NCBI RefSeq assembly: GCF_026719705.1
Contig: NZ_JAPPRR010000003.1
Location: 248,001 to 312,000, forward strand
DNA: 64,000 nucleotides
From: Pseudokordiimonas caeni
GTDB lineage: Bacteria > Pseudomonadota > Alphaproteobacteria > Sphingomonadales > Kordiimonadaceae
Direction of reading: 5' to 3'
The position numbers were made by a program, and so were the translations under genes. The notes under the pieces were generated by a model. The model did no database searches and was not told the origin of the DNA. It saw only the letters and a program-made list of their open reading frames with translations. Below are positions 36,034 to 43,219 of the stretch, in pieces (positions within the stretch are counted from its first letter, which is position 1; every line of letters starts with the position of its first letter).

Positions 36034-36564
36034 TCAGCTTTTGTGCCTCACCGGGCCCTTGCCCCTTGGGGCTGCCTGTGTTGCAGGCCTCAGGCTCATC
36101 ACTGTCATGATCATATCGACCGTTTGGCCGTCCGACGAAAGCGGCATGCCGATGGCATCGAAGCTGCGGTAATCGCGGTTCGCCCAGTCAAGCGGCAGGT
36201 CCGTGCTGAATGTGGGATGGCGTTCGTTCACCGTCAGTGCCAGTCGGGCTGCAGTGACCTCGCCGTTCGGCAATTCATCCATGAAAATACCGGTCGGGTC
36301 GTTTGGCAAGAGCTCGGCGAGCGCCGTACCGACCAACCGGTTGCGGAATCGCAGCGGATCGTGCAGCACATCCACCAGCACAACAAAGGGCAGGTAGGGC
36401 ACCATGTCGTGCGGCGAGAAGTCGGCGCGCGAAGGCATGTCCCGATCACCCCGGCGTTCGCACCATAGTCGGAAGACATGAGCGCCGCCCGCCCAAGGCA
36501 GGTCTTCAGCGTCGAAATCGGTATGAATGATGCCGCCAGCTACCTCAACCGAGCGTCTGATCAT
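36034..36564 (-). CDS. PAS_5 family protein, copy A
   Basis: A 176-residue protein of the PAS_5 (DUF1457) family, common in alphaproteobacteria and without an output domain. It shares with copy B the block RLWCERRGDRDMPSRADFSP near residue 40, followed by PYLPFVVLVDVLHDP, RNRLVGTALAELLPNDPTG and DRYRSFDAIGMPLS-like strands near the end. ATG 36564 is used since GGAG lies 9 bases upstream; ATG 36588 would add eight residues. A single PAS fold usually senses a small ligand or relays to a partner. No partner is adjacent. It is tandem with copy B on the minus strand, 122 bases apart. Confidence 0.8.
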   Translation of the reverse strand: MIRRSVEVAGGIIHTDFDAEDLPWAGGAHVFRLWCERRGDRDMPSRADFSPHDMVPYLPFVVLVDVLHDPLRFRNRLVGTALAELLPNDPTGIFMDELPNGEVTAARLALTVNERHPTFSTDLPLDWANRDYRSFDAIGMPLSSDGQTVDMIMTVMSLRPATQAAPRGKGPVRHKS

Positions 36565-36686
36565 GAACGAACTCCAACTCTCTCGCACAAGGTGACCCGG
36601 GCCGGCGGACGGCTGGGGCTCATATCAGAGTCCTACCGCATATTGCCGTTTCAGGAAAGGATCACGAAGCTGTTTCAGGGGAATAG

Positions 36687-37178
36687 TCAGACCTGCAACG
36701 GCCTGAGGTTGATCAGGATCAGAATCATGTCGATAGCTTCACCGGTCCGGCTTAGCGGCAGGTTGACCGAATCGAAAATGCGGTACGAACGATCAGCCCA
36801 TTCGATGCTCAGGTCCTTCGCCATGATCGGTATGCGCCAATCAATGACAGCTTGAAGGCCGAGCATGGTCTGGTCGCCATTGTGCAGGTCCCTGATCAGC
36901 ATCCCCGTTGGGTCGCGCGGGAAGAGCTCGGCAATTGCTGTGCCGACGAGCCGAATGCGGCAATCCTTCTTTTCAGGCAGATAATCAAGGAGCACAACAT
37001 GGGGCAGCCAGCGCTTTAGCTCTACCGGTGTGAAGTCGGCCCGTGACGGGCAGTCGCGTTCGCCGCGGCGTTCGCACCATAACCGAAAAAAATCCTGGCC
37101 GGCCGACCAAGGGATTTCATTGTCGTCGAAATCGACCCAATGTGTGCGATGGGCCAGATGGACTGCCTTCGCGGCCAT
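36687..37178 (-). CDS. PAS_5 family protein, copy B
   Basis: A 163-residue PAS_5 protein clearly related to copy A. Shared landmarks are FFRLWCERRGERDCPSRADF near residue 30, WLPHVVLLDYLPE, RIRLVGTAIAELFPRDPTGM, and DRSYRIFDSVNLPLSRTGEA near the end, then MILILINLRPL. Outside these blocks the two differ, so the duplication is old. The protein is cytoplasmic and has no enzymatic domain. A candidate promoter with TTGACA lies just upstream (37202-37230), and the genes may be co-transcribed B then A. The decarboxylase gene reads the other way. Confidence 0.8.
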   Translation of the reverse strand: MAAKAVHLAHRTHWVDFDDNEIPWSAGQDFFRLWCERRGERDCPSRADFTPVELKRWLPHVVLLDYLPEKKDCRIRLVGTAIAELFPRDPTGMLIRDLHNGDQTMLGLQAVIDWRIPIMAKDLSIEWADRSYRIFDSVNLPLSRTGEAIDMILILINLRPLQV

Positions 37179-37201
37179 AAGTATCTCCCGCCTTGGCGGA
37201 T

Positions 37202-37230
37202 ATGATCCAGAAAGATGCGCCCGGTGTCAA
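37202..37230 (-). promoter_or_regulatory. candidate sigma-70 promoter for the PAS_5 genes
   Basis: On the minus strand: TTGACA (37230-37225), a 17-base spacer and GATCAT (37207-37202). The start codon of copy B is 24 bases beyond. Consensus -35, moderate -10. Confidence 0.5.
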
Positions 37231-37537
37231 ATCCGACCGGGTGAACACAATTTGAGCCAACCCGAAAATGACTCTTGTCAGGGAGGGTGATTTGCCCCAT
37301 ATGCGGGGTATCTCAAAGTGCACGTGCCACGGCGCTTAGTTTCCGCAAGGTCAGTACGGGCAACGACACGGCGAGCTTTCGCGAGTTGGTTCCGGTCGCC
37401 ACTTGGCCGGTCTGATTTTTGGAGGCCCCGTAGTGTCCCCGATCCTTGCCAAAGGGCTTGCTTGCCCTGATCCCGTCATCTTTTCAGGTCAGGAATCTGC
37501 CATGGGCGGTACCGCGCACGGATTTGCGCGTTATACT

Positions 37538-37634
37538 GGTCTCATGCATGCGCTCTATAGTGCCACCGCCTGCTGTCAGGCGGCGGGCACCCAGGCGGCG
37601 TGAGCTGCCGACCATTCGAAAGGGGCATGAGACC
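37538..37634 (+). ncRNA. structured leader RNA of the decarboxylase gene, candidate speF-type element
   Basis: GGTCTCATGC (37538-37547) is exactly complementary to GCATGAGACC (37625-37634), so a 10-base-pair helix can close a 97-base domain. Inside is a perfect hairpin, CCGCCTG (37566-37572) and CAGGCGG (37577-37583) with a CTGT loop. The closing helix covers an ATG (37544) of a 19-codon frame, MHALYSATACCQAAGTQAA, ending at 37603, and a second ATG (37548) is in frame with the decarboxylase through an arginine-rich stretch. Alphaproteobacterial speF genes are known to carry a conserved leader RNA (Rfam speF). Identity with that family is inferred from position, not from a model search. Confidence 0.55.
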
Positions 37635-37670
37635 CCACAAAAGATAACTCCGGTCCAGGAAAAGAATGCC

Positions 37671-38867
37671 ATGGCTTATGCCCTTCAGTCCGAACGCAGC
37701 CGCCGCCGAGTGAATGCCTATCGCCGCGCCCTTTATCACGGTGCGCCGCTTTATCATTCCGTAGCCGAAATAATCGGCGATGTGGCCGATGATGATTCGG
37801 TGCATGTGATCCGCCCGAATGTGATCGCCGAACGCGCCCGTGCCTTTGTGGCCGGTTCGCCGGGAGAGGTGCTGTTTGCCGTGAAGGCCAACCCGCACCC
37901 GGCCGTGCTGCAAACCATCTGGGAAGCCGGCGTGCGCGGCTTCGATGTTGCTTCGATGGGCGAGATCGAGCTGGTATACAGCCTGTTCCCCACAGCCCGC
38001 ATGTGCTTCATGCACCCGATCAAATCCCGGCAATCGATCCGCCGGGCCTATGCGCTTGGTGTGCGCGACTTTGCCTTCGACCATATCGACGAGCTGACAA
38101 AGATCGTGGAAGAAACGGGTGGGGCCAAGGACCTCGGCTTGCTTCTCCGCCTGTCACCCCGCTCGTCGGGCGCGGCCTATGCGCTTGCCGGCAAGTTCGG
38201 CGCGACCGTGATGGAATCCCAGTTGCTGCTGGAAAAGGCCCGTCCGCTTGCTGCGCGGCTGGGGCTGACCTTCCATGTCGGCAGCCAGTGCATGATCCCC
38301 GAGGATTATGCCTCCGCCATCGCCATTGCGGCCGAGCTGATCCGGGTGACCGGTGTGAAGGTCGACATGCTGGATGTGGGCGGCGGTTATCCCGTCACCT
38401 ATCCGGGTATGACCCCACCGCCCCTGCAGGACTATTTCGATGCCATTGAGGCAGCGGTGAAGAAGGAAGGCCTCACGCACCTGTCGCTGGCGCTGGAGCC
38501 CGGCCGGGCGCTTGTCGCGGACGGCGGTGCCACGCTCGCCCGGATCGAGATGCGGCGCGACCAGATGCTGTATCTGAACGATGGTGTCTATGGCAGTCTT
38601 TTCGATGCCGGTACGCCGCGGTGGCGTTTCTCGACCCGTCTGTGGCGCGACGGCAAGCTGGTGGAGGGCGATGAGGAAGCCTTCGGTTTCTTCGGCCCCA
38701 CCTGCGACAGCATCGACCGTATGGAAGGCCCTTTCATGCTGCCCGCCGACGCGCAGGAAGGCGACTGGGTCGAGGTGATCGGGCTTGGAGCCTACGGCCT
38801 CACCATGACCACGCAGTTCAACGGCTTCCACCAGGGGCCGATTGTCGCGCTGATCGATAATCTCTGA
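37671..38867 (+). CDS. fold-type III PLP decarboxylase, ornithine decarboxylase type
   Basis: A 398-residue PLP-dependent decarboxylase of the alanine-racemase fold, probably ornithine (or lysine/ornithine) decarboxylase, making putrescine. The PLP lysine is in GEVLFAVKANPHPAV near residue 70. GFDVASMGEIELVYSLFP, CFMHPIKSR, FHVGSQCM, MLDVGGGYPVTYPGM and ALEPGRALVADGG follow the family. Near the end FGPTCDSIDRM holds the conserved cysteine contributed across the dimer. ATG 37671 follows CAGGAAAAG. The frame is open upstream to 37548, so an arginine-rich extension is possible. It begins with about 50 residues before the barrel, somewhat long for the family. Its leader RNA suggests control by amino acid or polyamine. 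Confidence 0.88.
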   Translation: MAYALQSERSRRRVNAYRRALYHGAPLYHSVAEIIGDVADDDSVHVIRPNVIAERARAFVAGSPGEVLFAVKANPHPAVLQTIWEAGVRGFDVASMGEIELVYSLFPTARMCFMHPIKSRQSIRRAYALGVRDFAFDHIDELTKIVEETGGAKDLGLLLRLSPRSSGAAYALAGKFGATVMESQLLLEKARPLAARLGLTFHVGSQCMIPEDYASAIAIAAELIRVTGVKVDMLDVGGGYPVTYPGMTPPPLQDYFDAIEAAVKKEGLTHLSLALEPGRALVADGGATLARIEMRRDQMLYLNDGVYGSLFDAGTPRWRFSTRLWRDGKLVEGDEEAFGFFGPTCDSIDRMEGPFMLPADAQEGDWVEVIGLGAYGLTMTTQFNGFHQGPIVALIDNL

Positions 38868-38881
38868 TCATTGAAAATGGC

Positions 38882-38952
38882 CACCCCGGACATGATCCGG
38901 GGTCCAGCCTCTCTGTCACTGCAACCGGATGCCGGGTCAGGCCCGGCATGAC
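38882..38952. repeat. pair of REP-like palindromes
   Basis: Two hairpins lie between convergent genes: CCCCGGA (38884-38890) with TCCGGGG (38896-38902), and ATGCCGGG (38929-38936) with CCCGGCAT (38942-38949), each with a 5-base loop. The GATGCCGGGTCAGGCCCGGCATGA style is like short dispersed palindromes common in alphaproteobacterial chromosomes. They could terminate either gene. Confidence 0.6.
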
Positions 38953-38960
38953 GGGCAGGT

Positions 38961-39428
38961 TTATTTCAGGAAAGCCCCGAACTCGTCCACAAGCGCCTCA
39001 TAGATGGGGCGTTTGAACGGAACAATCTCGTCGACGAGTGCTTTCGCGTCCGTCCAGCGCCAGCGGCTGAATTCGGGATGCTCGGCATCAATGTTGATGT
39101 CGGCTTCATTGCCGGTGAGCCGCATCAGGTACCAGTGCTGGATCTGGCCTTTGTATTTGCCGCCCCAGGCTTTGCCCAGAAGATGCGGGGGCAGGTCGTA
39201 GGCGAGCGGGGCTGGCGTGCGGGCGATGATTTCGACGGCGGCCGCGGAAAGTCCGATCTCTTCCTCAAGCTCGCGCAGGGCAGCTGTATCCGCTTCCTCG
39301 CCTTTGTCGATCCCGCCTTGTGGCATCTGCCACGCGCCCGGCGTGTCTATCCGTTCACCGACGAAAATCCTGCCCTCGTCATTGATCAGCATGATCCCCA
39401 CGCAGGGGCGATAGGGCAGGTCACTCAT
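38961..39428 (-). CDS. rppH: RNA pyrophosphohydrolase
   Basis: A 155-residue Nudix hydrolase of the RppH/IalA type, which removes pyrophosphate from the 5' end of mRNA and so starts decay. The Nudix box is complete: GGIDKGEEADTAALRELEEE followed by IGL, near residues 38-60. LPYRPCVGIMLINDEGRIFV and PGAWQMPQGG precede it. Later QIQHWYLMRLTG and EFSRWRWTDAKALVDEIVPF match RppH. ATG 39428 is chosen because GAGGATCTTCCC lies just upstream; a longer frame to 39503 would overlap the deacetylase. It is the last gene of a long minus-strand cluster that runs from rplU. Confidence 0.95.
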   Translation of the reverse strand: MSDLPYRPCVGIMLINDEGRIFVGERIDTPGAWQMPQGGIDKGEEADTAALRELEEEIGLSAAAVEIIARTPAPLAYDLPPHLLGKAWGGKYKGQIQHWYLMRLTGNEADINIDAEHPEFSRWRWTDAKALVDEIVPFKRPIYEALVDEFGAFLK

Positions 39429-39438
39429 GGGAAGATCC

Positions 39439-40503
39439 TCAATTGACCGGCTGGCGGTCGGCAATCGCGGTGACCGGCACGAGGATGAACCCGCGCTCGG
39501 CAAGACCGTCCGCCCACTCCTTCAAGACACCGACGGTGATCGGATAGGGCCGCGCGATGCCAAGGGCTGCGCCTACGGTGCGGGCGCGGTTCTCCAGCAG
39601 CAGCAGTTCCTGCCGCATGGCAGCGGCCTCGAGCGTTTCGTCCACAAAGCCGTTGTTGATGGCAACCGGCAGGCTCATGCCGCGGGCCATGCTGGCTGCA
39701 CGGGAATAGCGCGTGGTGCGGGCGTCCACGAACAGGAGGCCCCGCCGCTCGACAGCCTCGAGGATCGGTTTCAGCGAGTCGGCCGCTGCCGTGAAGCGCG
39801 AGCCCATCTGGTTGAGGACCCCCACATAGCCGGTGAACTTGGCCATACTGGTCTCGAGAAGGCGGGTATTCTGGCGCAGGTTGTTCCCGGTGAGGAGCGC
39901 GAGCGCGCCGGGGTCCATCTGCGGATATTCGATGGGCTCCATCGGCAGCAGCAGCAGGGTTTCATGGCCGTGCTCGCGCGCCGCCTTGGTCCAGCGGTCA
40001 AGGTCGCTGCCATAAGGTGAGAAGGCGAAGGAGACGGCGCCGGGCAGGCCGGTGATTGCCGCTTCGGTTGTTTTGGCGCGCAGGCCCATTTCACTGACGA
40101 TGATGGCGATCCGCGGCGTTGTCTCATCCGCCGGGTGCGGGCTGGCATACCGTTCCATCGGGGTCATGCCGTCGCTGCCGCGTTTGGGCAGCGGGCCGAG
40201 CGGGCTCTGCTCGATCAGCGCGTCATCAACAAGCGTTACCCCTGCGGGCTCGGGTGTGGATGCGGGTTCGGTATGGCTTGTGTCCGCTGTCTCGTGTCCG
40301 GCAGGTGTTTCTTCCGGCTGTGCGGCATGGTCGTCTGCCTCGTCTGCCGGGGCAGATGCTTCAGGCTTGGATGTCGGTTCGTGTGTCGGTTCTTCGTGCG
40401 CGGCGGGCGGGGTCGCGAGGAACTCGATCCCCATGAACCCGCCAACGACGAGGATCAGGCTGAGCGCCCACGCGATCAGGATGGCGTTGAGGCTGGACGG
40501 CAC
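39439..40503 (-). CDS. divergent polysaccharide deacetylase family protein (DUF610)
   Basis: A 354-residue envelope protein. An N-terminal membrane anchor, MPSSLNAILIAWALSLILVV, is followed by about 80 low-complexity residues rich in Glu, Pro, Ala and His, a likely periplasmic linker. The catalytic-fold domain starts near residue 128 with RIAIIVSEMGLRAKTTEAAI and includes LPGAVSFAFSPYGSDLDRW, ETLLLLPMEPIEYPQMDPG and VGVLNQMGSRFT, features of the divergent polysaccharide deacetylase family. Usual NodB zinc ligands are not all evident, so activity is unproven. It lies between ctpA and rppH, an order conserved in the class; a cell-wall role is inferred. Confidence 0.9.
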   Translation of the reverse strand: MPSSLNAILIAWALSLILVVGGFMGIEFLATPPAAHEEPTHEPTSKPEASAPADEADDHAAQPEETPAGHETADTSHTEPASTPEPAGVTLVDDALIEQSPLGPLPKRGSDGMTPMERYASPHPADETTPRIAIIVSEMGLRAKTTEAAITGLPGAVSFAFSPYGSDLDRWTKAAREHGHETLLLLPMEPIEYPQMDPGALALLTGNNLRQNTRLLETSMAKFTGYVGVLNQMGSRFTAAADSLKPILEAVERRGLLFVDARTTRYSRAASMARGMSLPVAINNGFVDETLEAAAMRQELLLLENRARTVGAALGIARPYPITVGVLKEWADGLAERGFILVPVTAIADRQPVN

Positions 40504-40545
40504 GCGGCAGGCTTCCTTCTGGCTGGCAGCTTCGGGCTAGGCTTG

Positions 40546-41931
40546 TCAGCCCTGTTCGTCATGGGGGCCGGCGTCCGCCACCTGAGGGGTGGGTAGCGCC
40601 GACATATCCTTCAGGAGCTTGATGGCATATTTGAGCTGGCGGTCCACCGGCGGGGTGGCGGCCTCCCCCTCTGCTGCGTCGCCCTCAGCGGGTTCGGTCG
40701 CGGCAATCGGGTTCAGCTTCGGATCTTCTTCTTCCTCTTCACCCGCACGGTCCACCGTCGATTGCTCGTTATGGATCGAGTTGTTCAGGTCGCCTTCGCG
40801 CCGCAGGTTGGGGCGGTGGCCATCATTGAACACATAAAGGTCGGGCTCGATCCCGCGCTCCTGGATCGACCGGCCGGACGGGGTGTAATAGCGCGCCGTG
40901 GTCAGGCGCAGGGCCTGATCGCCGTTACGGCCAAGGCGAATTTCGCTTTGCACCGTGCCCTTGCCGAAGGTCTGGTCGCCAACGAGCACGGCGCGGCGGT
41001 GATCCTGCAGCGCGCCGGCCACGATCTCGGACGCGGACGCCGAATAGGCATTCACCAGCACCACGATGGGCATGCCGTCCAGCATGTCCCCGGCGGTGGC
41101 GTACCAGCGGTTATTGTTCTGGCGGCGACGTCCGCGGGTGGAGACGATCTCGCCGCGATCAAGGAAATCGTCCGACACGCGGATCGCTTCATTCAGGAGG
41201 CCGCCCGGGTTGTTCCGAAGGTCAATGATCAGGCCGTCCATCTTGTCGCCAAGCTGGGCTTTCAGTTCCTTGATCGAGTTTTCAACGCCGTCGCCGGTTT
41301 GCATGTTGAAGGTAGTGATGCGCAGATAGCCGATGGTCTCATCTTCCACGCGGTGCCGCACGGAGCGGACGAGGATCTTGTCGCGCATGATTTCATAATC
41401 ATGGCTGCCTTCCTCGCCTTCGCGTACCACGGTGATCTTGATCATCGAGCCGATGGGGCCGCGCATCTCTTTCACTGATTCGGTGAGTGTCTTGCCGATC
41501 ACCGATGTGCCGTCGATATGGGTGATATAGTCGCCGCCCTTGATGCCGGCTTTCTGGGCCGGGGTATCGTCGATGGGTGAGACAACCTTCACAAGGCCGT
41601 TGTCCATCTGGACTTCAAGGCCGAGGCCGCCATATTCGCCCTCGGTCTGCACACGGACCTGCTGGAAAACTTCGGGGTTCAGGTAAGTGGAGTGGGGGTC
41701 GAGCGAGCGCAGCATGCCCTGGATCGCGGCCTCGATCACTTCCTTGTCGTCGACTTCATCCACATATTCGCTGCGGACGCGCTGGAACACGCGCATCAGA
41801 AGGTCAAGCTGTTCATAGACATCTTCGGAGGATTTGGCGGTGGCTGTTTCCTCGGCCATCGCCGGGAAAGCGCCAAGGGCCATGGGCGCCATCATCAGCG
41901 CGATTGCTGCCCGTTTGAATGAAGTCCTCAT
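40546..41931 (-). CDS. ctpA: carboxyl-terminal processing protease, S41 family
   Basis: A 461-residue periplasmic tail-specific protease. It opens with the signal peptide MRTSFKRAAIALMMAPMALG ending in AMA. A PDZ domain near residues 95-180 contains GEYGGLGLEVQMDNGLVKVV and AGIKGGDYITHIDG. The protease domain has LIIDLRNNPGGLLNEAIRVS, the nucleophile serine in VNAYSASASEIVAGALQD near residue 300, and the catalytic lysine in LVGDQTFGKGTVQSEI. The last 70 residues are low-complexity and acidic. CtpA trims or degrades periplasmic proteins, including cell-wall enzymes; the neighbouring EnvC-like protein fits such a target. The catalytic dyad is intact. Confidence 0.95.
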   Translation of the reverse strand: MRTSFKRAAIALMMAPMALGAFPAMAEETATAKSSEDVYEQLDLLMRVFQRVRSEYVDEVDDKEVIEAAIQGMLRSLDPHSTYLNPEVFQQVRVQTEGEYGGLGLEVQMDNGLVKVVSPIDDTPAQKAGIKGGDYITHIDGTSVIGKTLTESVKEMRGPIGSMIKITVVREGEEGSHDYEIMRDKILVRSVRHRVEDETIGYLRITTFNMQTGDGVENSIKELKAQLGDKMDGLIIDLRNNPGGLLNEAIRVSDDFLDRGEIVSTRGRRRQNNNRWYATAGDMLDGMPIVVLVNAYSASASEIVAGALQDHRRAVLVGDQTFGKGTVQSEIRLGRNGDQALRLTTARYYTPSGRSIQERGIEPDLYVFNDGHRPNLRREGDLNNSIHNEQSTVDRAGEEEEEDPKLNPIAATEPAEGDAAEGEAATPPVDRQLKYAIKLLKDMSALPTPQVADAGPHDEQG

Positions 41932-41978
41932 TGCCTACTACCTTCTTTCTTCTTGAGGGCGCCCTGATCCCTGGAGGA

Positions 41979-43217
41979 TCAGCGTCTGCCCCGCCCGGCC
42001 GCAGCCGTTCGCTTGGCGAGCCAGGGTTCGGGGTCCACCGGCTTCCCGCCCTGCCTCAGTTCCAGATACAATTCCGTCGGTCCGCTGGTCCCGTCACCAA
42101 GGGTTCCGACCGGTTCACCGCTCAGCACCTTCTGGCCAACCTCGGCCGTCAGGACCTGCATCCCGGCAATCAGGCTATGGTAGCCGCCGCCGTGGGCGAT
42201 AATCAAGAGCTGCCCATAGCCCCGGAAGGGTCCGGCGAACACAATCTGGCCGTCATGGGGGGCAACCACCTGTCCGCCCGCCCGGCCATCGATGCGGATA
42301 CCCCGTGCATGACCCACGCCCTCGACCTCGCCGAAGCGGACCTTGATCCGTCCGGTGACGGGGTAGGGAAGGGTGCCTTGGGCCGACGCAAACTCCTTGC
42401 CATCCAGCGGGGCGGTGGGGCGCGGCACCGGCACCGGGGCGTCCTGCAGGCGCGCGAGGCGCTCGGCCTCTGCGCGTTCCTCCGCCGCCTTGGCTTCAAG
42501 TTTTTCGATCAGGTCGCGCAGCGACGTGGCTTCGCGCGCCAGCTTGGCGAGCTTGGCAGCCTCGCTTTTGGCGGCCGCACTAGCCTCGGCGGCCACAGCG
42601 GCGCGTTCCTCATGGAGCGTGGCAAGCTCGGCGCGCTCACCCGCCAGTTTCTCCACTGTACCCTTGAGCGCCAGCCGGTCGGCCGAGAGATCGGCCTGCA
42701 CGGCATTCAGGGCTTCAAGCTCGGCCTTCAGGGCACCGGCCAGCCGGTCGATCTCGGGCACCAGTGTACCCATGACGGCGGCACTGCGCGCTGTTGTGAT
42801 TGCCTCGTTGGGCTGGAGAAGGGCGGTGGCGGGAGGCTTCAGGGCGAGGCGTTCAAGGGCGGCGAGCAGGCCCACCAGCTCGTCCCGCCGTTTGCCAAGG
42901 GCTTCCCGCTTGTTCTTTTCCTCGACCTCCAGAAGCGCGATCTTGTCTTCAAGGTCGGTCGCCGACGACTCGGTCGTCTGGATACGCTTGGCAACGGTCA
43001 CCATCCGGGCGGCCAGTTCCGCGGCCTCGCGCTCCGCCTTGGCGGCTGCTTTCTCAAGCGCCGCCTTGCGTTCTTCGGCGGTTTTTATCTCGCCTTCGAT
43101 GCTTTTCAGTTTGCTTGCCGGGTCGCCGCTTTCCTGCGCCGTGGCAGGCAGCGAAAGGCTGCCAAGCGCCGCGAGGCCGGTACTGAGGAACAGAAGGGCG
43201 AGGCGGCGCTGCAGCAT
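41979..43217 (-). CDS. EnvC-like murein hydrolase activator (LytM/M23 domain)
   Basis: A 412-residue exported protein. A signal peptide (MLQRRLALLFLSTGLAALGS then LSLPATAQ) leads into a long coiled coil, about residues 30-260, rich in Ala, Glu, Lys and Arg. The C-terminal M23/LytM-like domain begins near residue 285: LPYPVTGRIKVRFGEV, GIRIDGRAGGQVVAPHDGQI and GYGQLLIIAHGGGYHSLIAGM, ending PTELYLELRQGGKPVDPEPW. Zinc ligands of active enzymes are missing: the usual H-x-G-x-D is RGIRI and the final H-x-H is LYLELR. So, like EnvC of enteric bacteria, it probably activates amidases at the division site rather than cutting. It lies between ctpA and gpmI. Confidence 0.9.
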   Translation of the reverse strand: MLQRRLALLFLSTGLAALGSLSLPATAQESGDPASKLKSIEGEIKTAEERKAALEKAAAKAEREAAELAARMVTVAKRIQTTESSATDLEDKIALLEVEEKNKREALGKRRDELVGLLAALERLALKPPATALLQPNEAITTARSAAVMGTLVPEIDRLAGALKAELEALNAVQADLSADRLALKGTVEKLAGERAELATLHEERAAVAAEASAAAKSEAAKLAKLAREATSLRDLIEKLEAKAAEERAEAERLARLQDAPVPVPRPTAPLDGKEFASAQGTLPYPVTGRIKVRFGEVEGVGHARGIRIDGRAGGQVVAPHDGQIVFAGPFRGYGQLLIIAHGGGYHSLIAGMQVLTAEVGQKVLSGEPVGTLGDGTSGPTELYLELRQGGKPVDPEPWLAKRTAAAGRGRR

Positions 43218-43219
43218 GG

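Larger units (their letters stand above)
37179..37670 (+). other. 492-base intergenic region between PAS_5 copy B and the decarboxylase
   Basis: The first part carries the minus-strand promoter of the PAS_5 genes. The middle (about 37230-37530) shows only short hairpins, such as AGGGC/GCCCT near 37452-37467, and no convincing gene. The last 130 bases hold the structured leader described separately. An open frame across 37403-37603 is probably not a gene as a whole, although its last 20 codons could be a leader peptide. Confidence 0.6.

Noticed and set aside
37403-37603. 66-residue protein gene upstream of the decarboxylase
   Set aside because: No family match and weak start; only its last 20 codons are of interest as a leader frame.
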